From: Curvularia sp. ZM96
Taxonomy: Eukaryota; Ascomycota; Dothideomycetes; Pleosporales; Pleosporaceae
Assembly: GCA_022457065.1 (NCBI GenBank)
Contig: JAJGBQ010000003.1
Location: 3,658,001 to 3,722,000 of the forward strand
Length of the DNA: 64,000 nucleotides
Reading direction: 5' to 3'
Below the pieces are notes generated by a model. That model saw only the letters and a list, made by a program, of their open reading frames with translations, ran no database searches and was not told the DNA's origin. Each line of letters begins with the position of its first letter. Position 1 is the first letter of the stretch. This document shows, piece after piece, positions 32,525 to 42,607 of this stretch. Position numbers and translations under genes: made by a program.

Positions 32525-35265
32525 TCAGCCTGGTAGCTGGTTAGCTTTGGCCAACTGTCATTACGTTTCTTGAAGACACTTACTCCCATGTAGACATCCT
32601 GTTCAAACATGTTAGTTTGGCCTGCAGCACCCGATTGTTGATTGAGCCCTTGTGCCGCCTGGGGTGCGCCATTCTGCTCGGCCTGCATTGGTATGTTACC
32701 AAGGTCCATAGGGAAGAAGTTGTTCGATGTTTCGATGCCAGGTCCTTGAATATATGAATCCCATGCGTCCTGTTTTGCATTAGCTTTTGCATACTTGTTA
32801 ATTCATTGATTTGGCATACCCAGTTGATATTGTCTGTTGGCGGTAGGTCCAGGTTTTGGAAGAGATTCGCGCCGAACAAATTGGAGAACGGACTTGGCGC
32901 AGCCTCCGCACCTGCGGGTCCGCTCGTGGGTTGGTTGTACTGTGGTGTCAAGCCTGTTGATGGCTGAGACACTGGGTCGTTCAAGAGATTGGCCATGCTT
33001 GCTGGGTATCGTTGATCAAACATGTTCGCATTAGGTGTCATTCCGCCTGTGCTGAGTAGGCCCAAAGTCATGGCTGCTGAGTGCTCCGGTGCAACGTTGT
33101 CCTCCATTTGTGTCATGGGATATGTTGACGAAGCGGCCTGGAAGCCATTCGGCGCCTGTTTTGTTGCTCGGTGCTTCTTTAATTGTTCCAGCATCACATT
33201 CAACGTTGTGTGCGCTTTGTAAGCCTCCATAGAATGGTCTTTGAGGCCATCCCAAATGCCCACTGCTATCTCGATCGCTTCCAGCATTTCATCAACTCGG
33301 TCCGAACTCCAGGTCGGCGCATCTGCTGGTGGAGAGCGAGCTGTAGATTCCAAAGTAGTATGGTAGAGATCTGAAGACACGATCATTGCAGCGAGAAGGA
33401 AGTCGACGGTGGTGAGCGATGAGATGAACCATTTGACGTTCCTCAATCGACCACCTGCCTGGCACTCCCTATGTAGGGTTGCTTGGTGCTTGAGGAGCAT
33501 CAAAGACGCCTCAATGACTGCTTTCCTCGAGTAAGCAAAGCGCGACTGAACTCTTGCATAGGACAGGTATTTCCGATGCAGTGTACAAATGATCTTGAGG
33601 AAAAGTAGGTCTAATGTGAAGCGCTGCATAATCAAAGTGGACGGATCTCGTGCCGACTCGTCCATGCCGCGCATCTTGAGATGAGGCGAGATGTTGTCGT
33701 GCAACTCACGGGCCTCCATGTCCAGCTTCATCACCTCATCGTACGATGAGCAAGTCAACGTGTCCGTCAATTCGACAGCTTCTCCCAATTTGTAGATAAG
33801 ACGGGTGCGGTTGATGAGGAAGAGAGTAGGAGTCGCCTCCGTCTCGGGTCTCGATGGTGGGAGAATCTTCATGTCCTCGTGCAGTTCGTCGTCGTAGATA
33901 TTTCGGGGAATCTCTGTGTTGGTGTCTCGTGGCCGCACAATTGGCGGAAGACCTGCTTGAGCAGAAAACAGTAGGTCAATTGAACGCACAGCCGCCCAAA
34001 CACGTCTTCGCATCTCTCCTTGAAAAACCGGGATGCCGGGATATGGCGCAGGATCTCGATGAAGTCCCATGCGCATGGCCAAGCGTACTATTATGCCAGT
34101 GCTAATCAGAACACCAACTTCGGCGTCTCGACTCCGGGCGTATTCAGCGTGTATATGTAGAATCAGTGTCTCCATCATGCCTGTGATTGGCTGTGTGATA
34201 TCTGCCAGAATCAGGCATTGTGCAGTGAGATCTCCATACTCTCGTGACATCTCCCAAGACTTGTTATGATACTCTGGGGGCTCATCACCAGCACGAGTGT
34301 AGGATTGCAGCGCAATGCACATCATGGCGAATACCAGGCCAAGCCAGATGACTGGTGTCTCATCCGGTTGCAACCAGTGTCGATCGTATTCCTTTTGAAA
34401 GGTTGGACCGTGGATGATGTGAATACCGGGGTCGTATGTGTTGAAGAATCGCGAGACAAGAAGATCAGCTGTGGGTTTTGGAGGAAAGCGGGAGAAGATT
34501 TCGGCTTTAGAGCTAGGCTTCCCACCACCCATGAGGAAAGATGTACCCGGCGGGCGATCTCCAACATGTGTTGCTCTGTATCGTTTGAGCTGATCGTCAT
34601 ACTGCTTTTTATGCTCCGCAAAGTAATTCTTGACTTCAGATAGCTCTCCTAGAATAGCGTACCAATGCGCTTCTGAAGCGAAGACGGTATGGTTGTTGTG
34701 TACCTTCATGACTCCAATTGATTTTGTGACGTTCTCCATCTCGCTTTCCTCCTCGACGTCTTCTTCGGGAATCGACTCGGACGCGCCAGTGCTCATCGCT
34801 GCGCTATACTTGCCCATGTTGAAAGAGGGATCTGTAGGCCCATTGTTCAGGCTTTCAGCAATGGCAGCATGGGCAGCAGCCGGGCCAGCACTTTGTGCGC
34901 CATTTGTCATTAAAGAGAGAACAAGTCCTTCGAGGCGGTCAATGCGGTTTTGCATGTCATCGGGAGTCGACGCAGAGCCGGTGCTCGAGGAGCTCTTCTT
35001 GCGGTTGCTCGGAGTAGCATACGTACATGATGCCGTGTCTCCGCGCTTGGTACAGTTGTCACAGGGGTGACCGCGATTGCATTTCAGCCTGCAAGCGTCA
35101 GCGTGAGGATCGTTTGATGGCTTCGCAGAGGCATGCCTACTTCCGATGTCTGCAAGCTCCGCATGAGAGCGGAACGCGGTTTCTCTTGCGTACGACTCGG
35201 AACTGAGGGTCTGGTGGTGAATGACCTGCACTCGAGGAGTTGGTAGAGGGCGGCGTGGGCGGCAT
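32525..35265 (-). CDS. Zn2Cys6 transcription factor with fungal-specific regulatory domain
   Basis: Four exons: 35141-35265, 32820-35088, 32584-32769 and 32525-32536, about 863 residues. The zinc cluster is split by the first intron: exon 1 ends in VPLSCGACRHRK and exon 2 begins LKCNRGHPCDNCTKRGDTASC, together the complete six-cysteine C-x2-C-x6-C-x5-C-x2-C-x7-C binuclear cluster (residues ~34-62). A short dimerisation helix (MQNRIDRLEGLVLSLM) follows. The fungal transcription-factor domain (PF04082 type) spans roughly 230-480, with FFNTYDPGIHIIHGPTF, AMRMGLHRDP and RRRVWAAVRSIDLLFSAQAGLPP. The C-terminal third is Gln/Pro/Asn-rich. If the last intron is retained, the frame continues to 32461. 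No neighbouring pathway suggests a target. Confidence 0.85.
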
Positions 35266-36705
35266 GCTGGGCTGCTCTCGCACGTGCGGTAGGTGGAGGA
35301 AACGGGGTTAAGGGCTTAACGCCGGATTAGATATGATGAAATCTCACGCGCGTCCGGTGGTCGCCTGAGCTGCAGAGCTAAGGTTCTGGATCGTCTCGTG
35401 CAGATTGGTTTGTCGCTACTGGGCGCTCTGCAGAAGAGAGGGCGCCACGGGTGAGCGGGTGGAGAATTATGTGATGGCGGCCTGGTCAGGTCTTAAATCT
35501 TTCGGAGCTGCGCCTAACTCCAGGTGCCAAGTGATATGATGCTTATGCAAGCTGGGATTCAAATGGCTGTGACGCCCTAGGGATAGCCTCTCCGCAACTA
35601 CCTGCGCCTTTTTCCAACAGGGTCGTGGGTGATTCAAAGCACAGTTTGCGCCTTTCGCCTCTAGGTCTACCTCCTCTGGATCCAGTAGGTGTGTTGAGAG
35701 ATCATAGATATTCGGGGCCGAAACGTTCGCGTCCAGTATCGAGCTGCACGGCGCAGCACTCTTGCTTGCAGAAGAGATGGGCGAAGTTCGCACAAGCTGC
35801 CTGTGGGTAGTGGTGATCGAGGTATCGCAGGCCACCAGCGTATTGAGATGTTGCTAACACTGCCTGTCGTTTTTCTCAGCAGCTGTTTCGTGATGAGGCA
35901 TCTTGCCGTCTCGTACCTTCACAAGTCACCTCTTCCTACGCCCTACCAGAGCTCTCTTAGATCGAGCCCAGCTCAAGATGGCGCGCTACACCTATCGAGG
36001 GCAGCTCAGATACGATTGCGACAATGCGCTTGCTTTGGCGATCCGAACAAGGTAGGATTCACCGAATTGCGAGGTGTGAGTGCAGTGTTGTCGAAGGCCA
36101 GAAACCGGTACAGACATTGGGAGAATTAGGCGGCCTTTAACTCCGACCACCCTCATTCATCACTGCCAAGAGCACCTGCAAGACGCGCATCGCCGCCACC
36201 TCATCCTCAGGCATCCACGCACATGACGTGATATGATGATGCGCCGACTCTGACTCACTCAGACATATTAGAGCTCCCTGCCATGTAGCCTCGTTCCAGC
36301 TGCACATTGTGGCTCTCTTCAAGTTTCTCTGCGCGACAATCCGGGCTGGCTGCAGCGGCCCCAAGGCGGGGTCAATTTAGCCCACGCTCGAGCCATTACT
36401 TCTTGCCTGCTGGCCGCTAACGCTGTCTTGGTCATCAGTCACATCGCCATACTGGCCTATGACAGATGCCTCCTACCGCTGGTGAGCCAGATCTCGATTC
36501 TCACAAACCTTACTTCGATGAGGGCCATCGGACCTAGGACACGAGCGCCTCTTTATACATGGTGACAACGCCTGGGTAGACATTCCCAACATCTACATGT
36601 GTGGGAGCATAGCACGCACTTGGGATACAGGTATGGATGTAGATCAGACGAAACAGATTGTTCGGATTCTCTCCGCACTAATCATATCAATAGTCATGTG
36701 AAATA
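35266..36705. other. long intergenic region
   Basis: About 1.4 kb upstream of the Zn2Cys6 gene, a typical length for a regulated fungal regulator. A minus-strand frame at 35467-35835 (GTG start) and one with ATG at 36307 (56 codons) are the only open frames of note; neither has support. Confidence 0.45.
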
Positions 36706-37656
36706 TCATTTATCGCCTTCATCCTCTAGATTCGACGGCACCATCTTCTCAGCCTTCCCATCCCATCTGTGCACCGCGCCCGTGCCGACATTATACTGGT
36801 AGTAATTTTCAGTTCCGGCCTTGACCAAGGCCTTTCTGAAAGTGATATTGATTCTTCCCTTGCCTGCTTCGGGTCCTGCGCGCTTTGGGATGCTATGCAG
36901 CCAATTCGCCTGCGTCTTCCCCCGCATCAGAACCATGTCACCTGAGCCCAACAGCAGCTTCAGACCCTTAGGCTCTTCAACTTCCTCGCCTTCTTTAGGT
37001 GGTATAGGCTTGCGTTTCATGAGGAAGTCGCGTTTGGCTCCGAGGCTAAAAGACGCGATGGCAGGATTCGGGCCGAGGAAACGCTCATCGTCCGAATGGT
37101 AGGATATGCTATCCTTGCCGTCGGCGTAATAGTTGACGAGGCAAAAGTTGAATGTCTCCCCTGTTGTTCCCTCGGTGACCTCCCTGAGCTCTTCCAAGCA
37201 TTGTGGAATAGGCCGCGGTATGCATTTATATCTGCTCTTTTCCACTGGCTTGCCTGTCTTGGCATCTACTATCTTTCCATCTGGATCAAAACGGGACGTC
37301 TCATCAACCCCAAATACGGTCGTGTATCTTGGTGTGTTGATCTGGGTTCTTATACCTCCGCGTGTGATGTTGTATATCACACGGTAAAAAGGAAGCTCCT
37401 GGCGTAGAAACTCAAACACGCCAGACGCGATTGAGGACGAGATATACGGCTGATAGTAAACGAGATCCAAGTCAAGCTGATCATTCATAACTTTCCCTTC
37501 CTCAGCGGGCGCAAATCCCAACTGCTCTGCGAACTGTGGCGGTAAATGCGGAATGGCAAAGGGATAGGAAGGATGACTGGACTTGTTCGCGCTGGCCTCA
37601 TACTTTGGTTTCTTTGGCGATGGACGCGTGAAGAACGAGTCGATTCCGCGCTTCAT
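36706..37656 (-). CDS. AlkB-like 2-oxoglutarate/Fe(II) dioxygenase (ALKBH2/3 type)
   Basis: Intact single exon of 316 residues, ATG 37656. The double-stranded beta-helix has the iron triad: HSD (His187, Asp189) in ISYHSDDERFLG and His254 in NWLHSIPKR. Arg268 and Arg274 in GRINITFR bind 2-oxoglutarate. The substrate-side motif TPRYTTVFGVD and the NYY element are typical of ALKBH2/3-like DNA/RNA repair enzymes that remove 1-methyladenine and 3-methylcytosine. The N-terminus MKRGIDSFF.RPSPKK resembles a PCNA-interaction (PIP) motif, lacking only the first Gln, which would tie it to replication forks. A basic patch after it may be a nuclear signal. Confidence 0.9.
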   Translation of the reverse strand: MKRGIDSFFTRPSPKKPKYEASANKSSHPSYPFAIPHLPPQFAEQLGFAPAEEGKVMNDQLDLDLVYYQPYISSSIASGVFEFLRQELPFYRVIYNITRGGIRTQINTPRYTTVFGVDETSRFDPDGKIVDAKTGKPVEKSRYKCIPRPIPQCLEELREVTEGTTGETFNFCLVNYYADGKDSISYHSDDERFLGPNPAIASFSLGAKRDFLMKRKPIPPKEGEEVEEPKGLKLLLGSGDMVLMRGKTQANWLHSIPKRAGPEAGKGRINITFRKALVKAGTENYYQYNVGTGAVHRWDGKAEKMVPSNLEDEGDK

Positions 37657-38278
37657 GGTCGCAATGGATGTCGTAGATAGTCAGGAGGAGCAGGTGGTAT
37701 GGGGTGGCGGAATCGTGATACGGGCAAATATGGAAAGAAACGAGTGCGAGCGTATTCCAAGATGTCCTAACGATTTTAGAGTAGTGCGACGCGACATATG
37801 TACTTGAATTTGCCACATTTCACGAGGCGATAACGCGTGGTCACGATAGACGCGGTACGTTTGGTAAATGGACAAGGTCAATGACGTAGGCACTAATGAA
37901 CGAGAGCAGGGATTGGCTGATGGCACAACACAGTAACATCGAGCATCACAATCCGCAGCAGCCCAAGGGAAATTAGGTTACTTCCTCGAGTGTTCTCTCT
38001 AGAATAAAGTACACTACATAAGGATTTCACAAATTCCACCTCCAAGTTTCATCACCAAAGCAATTAGTATTATACATACCTCTTGCCACCGACCGTAGTC
38101 ATGAGATCCGTCATCATTCGTCTCCAAAATTCCTTCTGCGTCTTATGTGTCAGCGTTCGCCAATAGGGAGAAAAGTTAAATGTTGTCTTCAACTGGTTGA
38201 AAAGATAGGTGGGAAGGATGTCAGTGATCCATCACGTGACAACGTACTACTGTCGCGCCCCTTCCCTTTCCTGGCTTC
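37657..38278. other. intergenic region
   Basis: About 620 bp of promoter and 3' UTR sequence between two minus-strand genes. No supported frame. Confidence 0.5.
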
Positions 38279-38590
38279 TCACGGCTGCTGCTTAGGCTTC
38301 TTACGTTCCTTGGACGGGTTAAAGAATGCTCGATCTTTATCCTCCGCTTCTTCTCTAATTGACTGGAGCGTCTTGGCCCGTTGTCTACGTTCATCAGCCA
38401 TGATTCTTCCCTCACATGCCATGCAGCTGTCCTGACTATGCAGACGATAGTTAGGGCATCCGCCACCGCATGGTACCTGATGCTTGGCACAGTGTGTGCC
38501 ATCGGATGACTTCACACAGTTTCCAGGGCTACTGTCGCCCACCCAGCCGTTCTTGCCGGGACAGTGGTGTGTAGCCTTCGATTTTGGCAT
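38279..38590 (-). CDS. small cysteine-rich hypothetical protein
   Basis: Single exon of 103 residues from ATG 38590; upstream the frame is open only with TTG. Nine cysteines: HHCPG, GNC, HCAKH, VPCGGGCPN, and DSCMACEG. Spacing suggests one or two zinc sites rather than secreted disulfides, since there is no signal peptide. The C-terminal half is a charged helix (ADERRQRAKTLQSIREEAED) ending in a Lys/Pro/Gln-rich tail. Similar short proteins occur in Pezizomycotina without known function. Confidence 0.6.
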   Translation of the reverse strand: MPKSKATHHCPGKNGWVGDSSPGNCVKSSDGTHCAKHQVPCGGGCPNYRLHSQDSCMACEGRIMADERRQRAKTLQSIREEAEDKDRAFFNPSKERKKPKQQP

Positions 38591-38988
38591 TTCAGCAGTC
38601 AGGGGCTGGTAGTTTTGGTTCAATTGGACTTTGACTATGTGGATGTTTTATCAGTTGAGTTGAAGTGCTTTTGTCGAACAAGAGAATTGTACCCTATCAC
38701 TACGGAACCTTTATGCTATGCTTGAGAGCGCAGGCAACGAAGAGGGAATTGGAAACACGCTGGAGGTACCTCATACTCTTACATTGTGAAGACCAAGTAC
38801 GCTGTGTTGAGCACAATGTAGGTCTCCGCAACACCGTGGATCAAACCTCTGTAAAATCGAGCAAATACAACTGGTGACATGGACAAACAATGTGCTTCCT
38901 AGTTTCAAAGTTATAATAAGATCGTTCCTATTTTCCTCAATACACCTTCCAAGTTTCTCGACCAAGTTCATTTCCATATCCACTCAAC
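38591..38988. promoter_or_regulatory. divergent promoter region
   Basis: About 400 bp between the start codons of the Cys-rich protein (minus) and the APH-like kinase (plus). No other coding signal; possible shared promoter. Confidence 0.45.
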
Positions 38989-40335
38989 ATGGACTCGTCT
39001 CAAAACATGTCAGCTCTTGTTATGACCCCAAATTCTCTACATAGTGACTCTACGGAGTTACGATCCGACTCGTCGGCGGCCTGTTATGAGAACTACGAAC
39101 CATTCGAAACATTCCAACATAAGGTTGCTGCAGCGACTTCCAAGCATTTCCAGCTAAGCGTCTCGAAGATAAAAATCGAGCACATGAAGGGCGGCTCTAA
39201 CAATCGGGTCGCGGCTGTGACTTTCACACGACAGCCGAGCTTGTTCAGCCTTGCATGGTTTCGCTCTTGGTTTCTTGACCAACCGGTAGAGACCTCCGCA
39301 CTCGAGAACTATATCGTCCGCGTTCCTCGTTTCACTGACCCACCCAACGGATTCTCCGTCGACCGCGATGTCGCCATTCTCAAGACTGTTGGTGCACTTC
39401 TCGATCTGCCAATCCCCAAGGTGGCGGCCTATGATTTGACAGTCAACAATCCCTTTGGGAAGCCATATATCATCCAGCCGCGCCTTCCAGGGCAGAACTT
39501 GTCCCGTTTGTGGAACTCCAAGACTCTGAATCTCGAGCAGATGAAGTCTATCGTGCGGCAAGTAACTCAGCTCGCTGAGACCATCGCCACGGTGGAGGGA
39601 CCTGGTGGCAATATCTCGCTCAAGGTACTATCCTCTGAGTCACCCCAACTCCATGTTGAAAGCCTGCACTTGGAGCACAAAGCTTTGGGAGACACGTCAT
39701 ATACCTTTCCCGACCCACTTCCGGACACAATCGAGCATCTCCTCAAAGTATGTCAGCGATGGAGCCAATTCCATCGCGCGAAGGGCGCGCCCTTCGACGA
39801 GATATGGTACAACTTTGGCAGAATCATCAAGTCTCTGTATGCTCGTGACTTTATCGATGGGCCATGTGTTCTGGCTCACCGGGATCTTGAGTCGTACAAC
39901 CTACTCGCCGAGGTACGCAGCGAGACCGAGGTCGTAATCACCGGTGTCATCGACTGGGACTCGGCTGCCATTGCGCCAGAGTTCGTGGCATATCGAGCTC
40001 CCTACTGGATCTGGACAGATTACAAGCTGCCTAGTGACATCTGCTATCAAGAAGAGACTGCAAACCTTCCCCCTGCAACTGAGCAAGCTGAGATTCTCAA
40101 GCAGGTGTTCTTGGAGAACGCGTCCGAGAAGTACAAGTTCTTTGCCTTTGCGCCCGAGGCGATACTCGCTCGACGCATGTATGTGATCTTGAAGGAGGGT
40201 ATTTGTACGGACTGGCACATTATGGAATCTTGGAGTATCGTCCGTGATTGGACCAAACTCCACCCTGAGGATAACCTTCCGTTCGACGATCCAGAGCTGA
40301 AGCTAGGGCTGGAAAAAGCCAGTTCCGGGTTGTGA
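38989..40335 (+). CDS. aminoglycoside-phosphotransferase-fold (APH/choline kinase-like) protein 1
   Basis: Single exon, 448 residues. The kinase-like fold is seen in YIVRVPRF (ATP-site strand), DVAILKTVGALLDLPIPKV, PYIIQPRLPGQNL, the catalytic loop AHRDLESYNLL near residue 296, and the metal-binding GVIDWDSAAIAPEF near 318. This is the layout of the large fungal APH family (PF01636); members phosphorylate small molecules or are of unknown activity, and resistance should not be assumed. In the +1 frame just past the stop (40333-40335) the sequence encodes a Ser/Asp/Glu-rich tail ending SDNGSEDSD at 40394-40396, so the present C-terminus may come from a 1-nt indel. A related gene lies at 49501. 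Confidence 0.82.
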   Translation: MDSSQNMSALVMTPNSLHSDSTELRSDSSAACYENYEPFETFQHKVAAATSKHFQLSVSKIKIEHMKGGSNNRVAAVTFTRQPSLFSLAWFRSWFLDQPVETSALENYIVRVPRFTDPPNGFSVDRDVAILKTVGALLDLPIPKVAAYDLTVNNPFGKPYIIQPRLPGQNLSRLWNSKTLNLEQMKSIVRQVTQLAETIATVEGPGGNISLKVLSSESPQLHVESLHLEHKALGDTSYTFPDPLPDTIEHLLKVCQRWSQFHRAKGAPFDEIWYNFGRIIKSLYARDFIDGPCVLAHRDLESYNLLAEVRSETEVVITGVIDWDSAAIAPEFVAYRAPYWIWTDYKLPSDICYQEETANLPPATEQAEILKQVFLENASEKYKFFAFAPEAILARRMYVILKEGICTDWHIMESWSIVRDWTKLHPEDNLPFDDPELKLGLEKASSGL

Positions 40336-42455
40336 TTCTGGTTCGGATTCTGATTCGAGCATCATGTCGGACAACGGCAGCGAGGACTCTGATTAGCCCT
40401 AGAACTTCGAGAGGACTTGATCCGGTTACATTTCATCCTTTGGTACTAATATTCGATTATCACAGTCGGTGGTTGCTATTGTATGAGTTAGCGTTTGACT
40501 AGGAACTGCATCTCTTTCTAGACACATGTTTATTTAGAGTAGATATTCCACATCATGATTAAATACTATGCTTGGAAAAATTTCTTTCCCATCTTCTTAT
40601 TGTGAGTAAACTACTTGGTAGGTTCTATACTTGTGCATGCTGTGGCACGATACGGGATCGAGCTCCAGACATCGAGGGGCGACCCGCAATCACGTGGTCA
40701 AATAGTAATCACTAGTATTGAATTGAGCGAAGAAGGTGCCTATTTACCGCGAAAAGAAATCCCAATATATCCCGACAATCTAGTCACGTGCTACTGCACG
40801 ACAATACCAACAGTCTAGTCACGTGTACCACACCATAATGTTTTCCTCAATCATCTTTCAAGCCCATGATGTCATGCCTTTTATCGTCTCCCATTTTGCC
40901 CTGTGATAATCTGTATAGTAGCATTTGTATGGACGACATGATTTGTATCATTGTTCAACAGTCAGCCCAAAGAGATTCACACAAGGAATATGTATGTGAA
41001 CTACGCCATTTGCGATAAGAGTCAATGTGCAGAGATTATTGGCATCTCGACATCTCAAGTTACCACGACTCAAAGGGTCAAATAAGCAGAGCTTAAGCGA
41101 GAGTCACAGCACATGATTGAAAGCCAGCACCTATCAGAAATAACTGGATCGCTTAGTATGATCCCTGACTGATCACATGCTTGGTGACGTACACTGTGCG
41201 CTATTCCGATTCTCGACATGTTGTAGAGGGACACAGGTGGGCTATGTCAGCACGTGATGACGCGACTAGAAAAGTCTCGCTATATTAGATGCGGTTTCGA
41301 GGTGTGGTGGACGCGCTTCATCGAGGGCTGGAGCAAGGATAGAGAAGATGCTTGTTGAGTTGTGGTTTATAGTGGTGGAGGAAGGAAGTCTGTTGCTAGA
41401 GAGTCTGTCCAGTTTCAGTAAGGTGAATTACCAGTCGCAATGTATCGTAGGCAGAGTGTCGGAACGCTGGTTGCAGAAACAGGCCGTGGGTAAGCCGTTC
41501 GCGAAGAGTCCTAAAGCGGCCTTGATGTACCTAAGAAGTCCTGGAGTTGGTAGGGATCTCTTCTTACGTAGTGATATCTGTGGTTCAGCATATTAACAGA
41601 CTTGATTAGTGTTTGACGGGTTTTCGGTCCTTGTACGTTTGGATAGTGATGGGGGATGGTGGTTCCTGAAGGTTCCATCTGCAACGGAACGTCCGACATG
41701 TGGGCGCCCCAAATGCAATACATGCAGGGGGCATGATTGCAGCAGATTCAGAGAAAATCAACCATACATTTCTTTTGAGATGCCGAGCAAAGATGGAACT
41801 AGGCTTTTCACAAGATATGTCGCACCGTTGAATCAAAATGGATTGAAGAGAGTTGAACTACTGGTGGAAATGGCGTGCGAACACGCCCGAAAGCGCAGAA
41901 AGTTCAGTCAGCCACTGGAGAAACAAGATGATTGCCTTTGCGCATGCGACCCGGTGACTGCCTAGCATATTGAGCAAGTTTGATGAATCAGAAATATTTT
42001 CGTCCTCGACAAGCCTTACAATCTGCCGTGTTGATTGACCCGCTTGTGTGTACCACGTCGCGTTATAGTGCAGACAGGGTTCTGTAAGCCATTCCCCGCA
42101 TTCCTTGAAGCCCCACGCGCTGCAAAAGAAGAAGAGTGCTTTGACTGCAAACCAGAACAACAGGATTTCATGTAGAGTTTTGTCGCATGTCGTGATACAA
42201 TGTGTACTGTAGCTGGTTTTGAAGATTTAGAATGTCATGTACGACATGCGATGGCCACCGAGGTAGTAAAAGTGGGTCATGCGCTCACTCAAAGGGTAAT
42301 CTAGCACAGAAATGGTATTATTTCGGCCCATTTACGGCGCACGACCGAGTGTGTAGGTACAGCTGTACAGTACTAGAGGCGGTAACAGACAAGAGTATTT
42401 TGCGTCAGACAATGATGCAGCGGTCTTTTGCCGCTTTCGTCGGTCGATGATGATA
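40336..42455. other. long intergenic region next to the transposon
   Basis: About 2.1 kb. The first 60 bp hold the +1-frame acidic tail of the kinase gene. Further on, a plus frame at 41609-41965 (GTG start, with CGRPKCNTC) and a minus frame at 41858-42160 (TTG start) are open but overlap each other and lack ATG starts, so I do not call genes. AT-rich parts occur near 40.4-41.1 kb. Confidence 0.4.
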
Positions 42456-42504
42456 ACTAGCCCCACCACCTCGCGGACGTTACCACCTCGCGGACGCGCG
42501 GCCT
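42456..42504 (+). repeat. left terminal inverted repeat (49 bp)
   Basis: Begins ACTAGCCCCACC and contains the 15-mer accacctcgcggacg twice in direct order, a likely pair of transposase-binding sites. Perfect reverse complement of 44520-44568. Confidence 0.93.
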
Positions 42505-42607
42505 CACCAAAACCACCTCAAAAACGAGGCTATAGAGCCACACCAAAAGGTTATTATCGCGATATATTTTAGAGGTGAGGTTAATAGGCCTTGATATATA
42601 TATATAG

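Noticed and set aside
35467..35835. Minus-strand 122-codon frame upstream of the Zn2Cys6 gene
   Set aside because: Starts with GTG, has no motif, and lies in a long regulator promoter region; may be chance.
41609..42160. Two overlapping open frames (plus 41609-41965 with a CxxxCxxC segment; minus 41858-42160)
   Set aside because: Start codons would be GTG/TTG, the frames overlap on opposite strands, and no family or intron model supports either.
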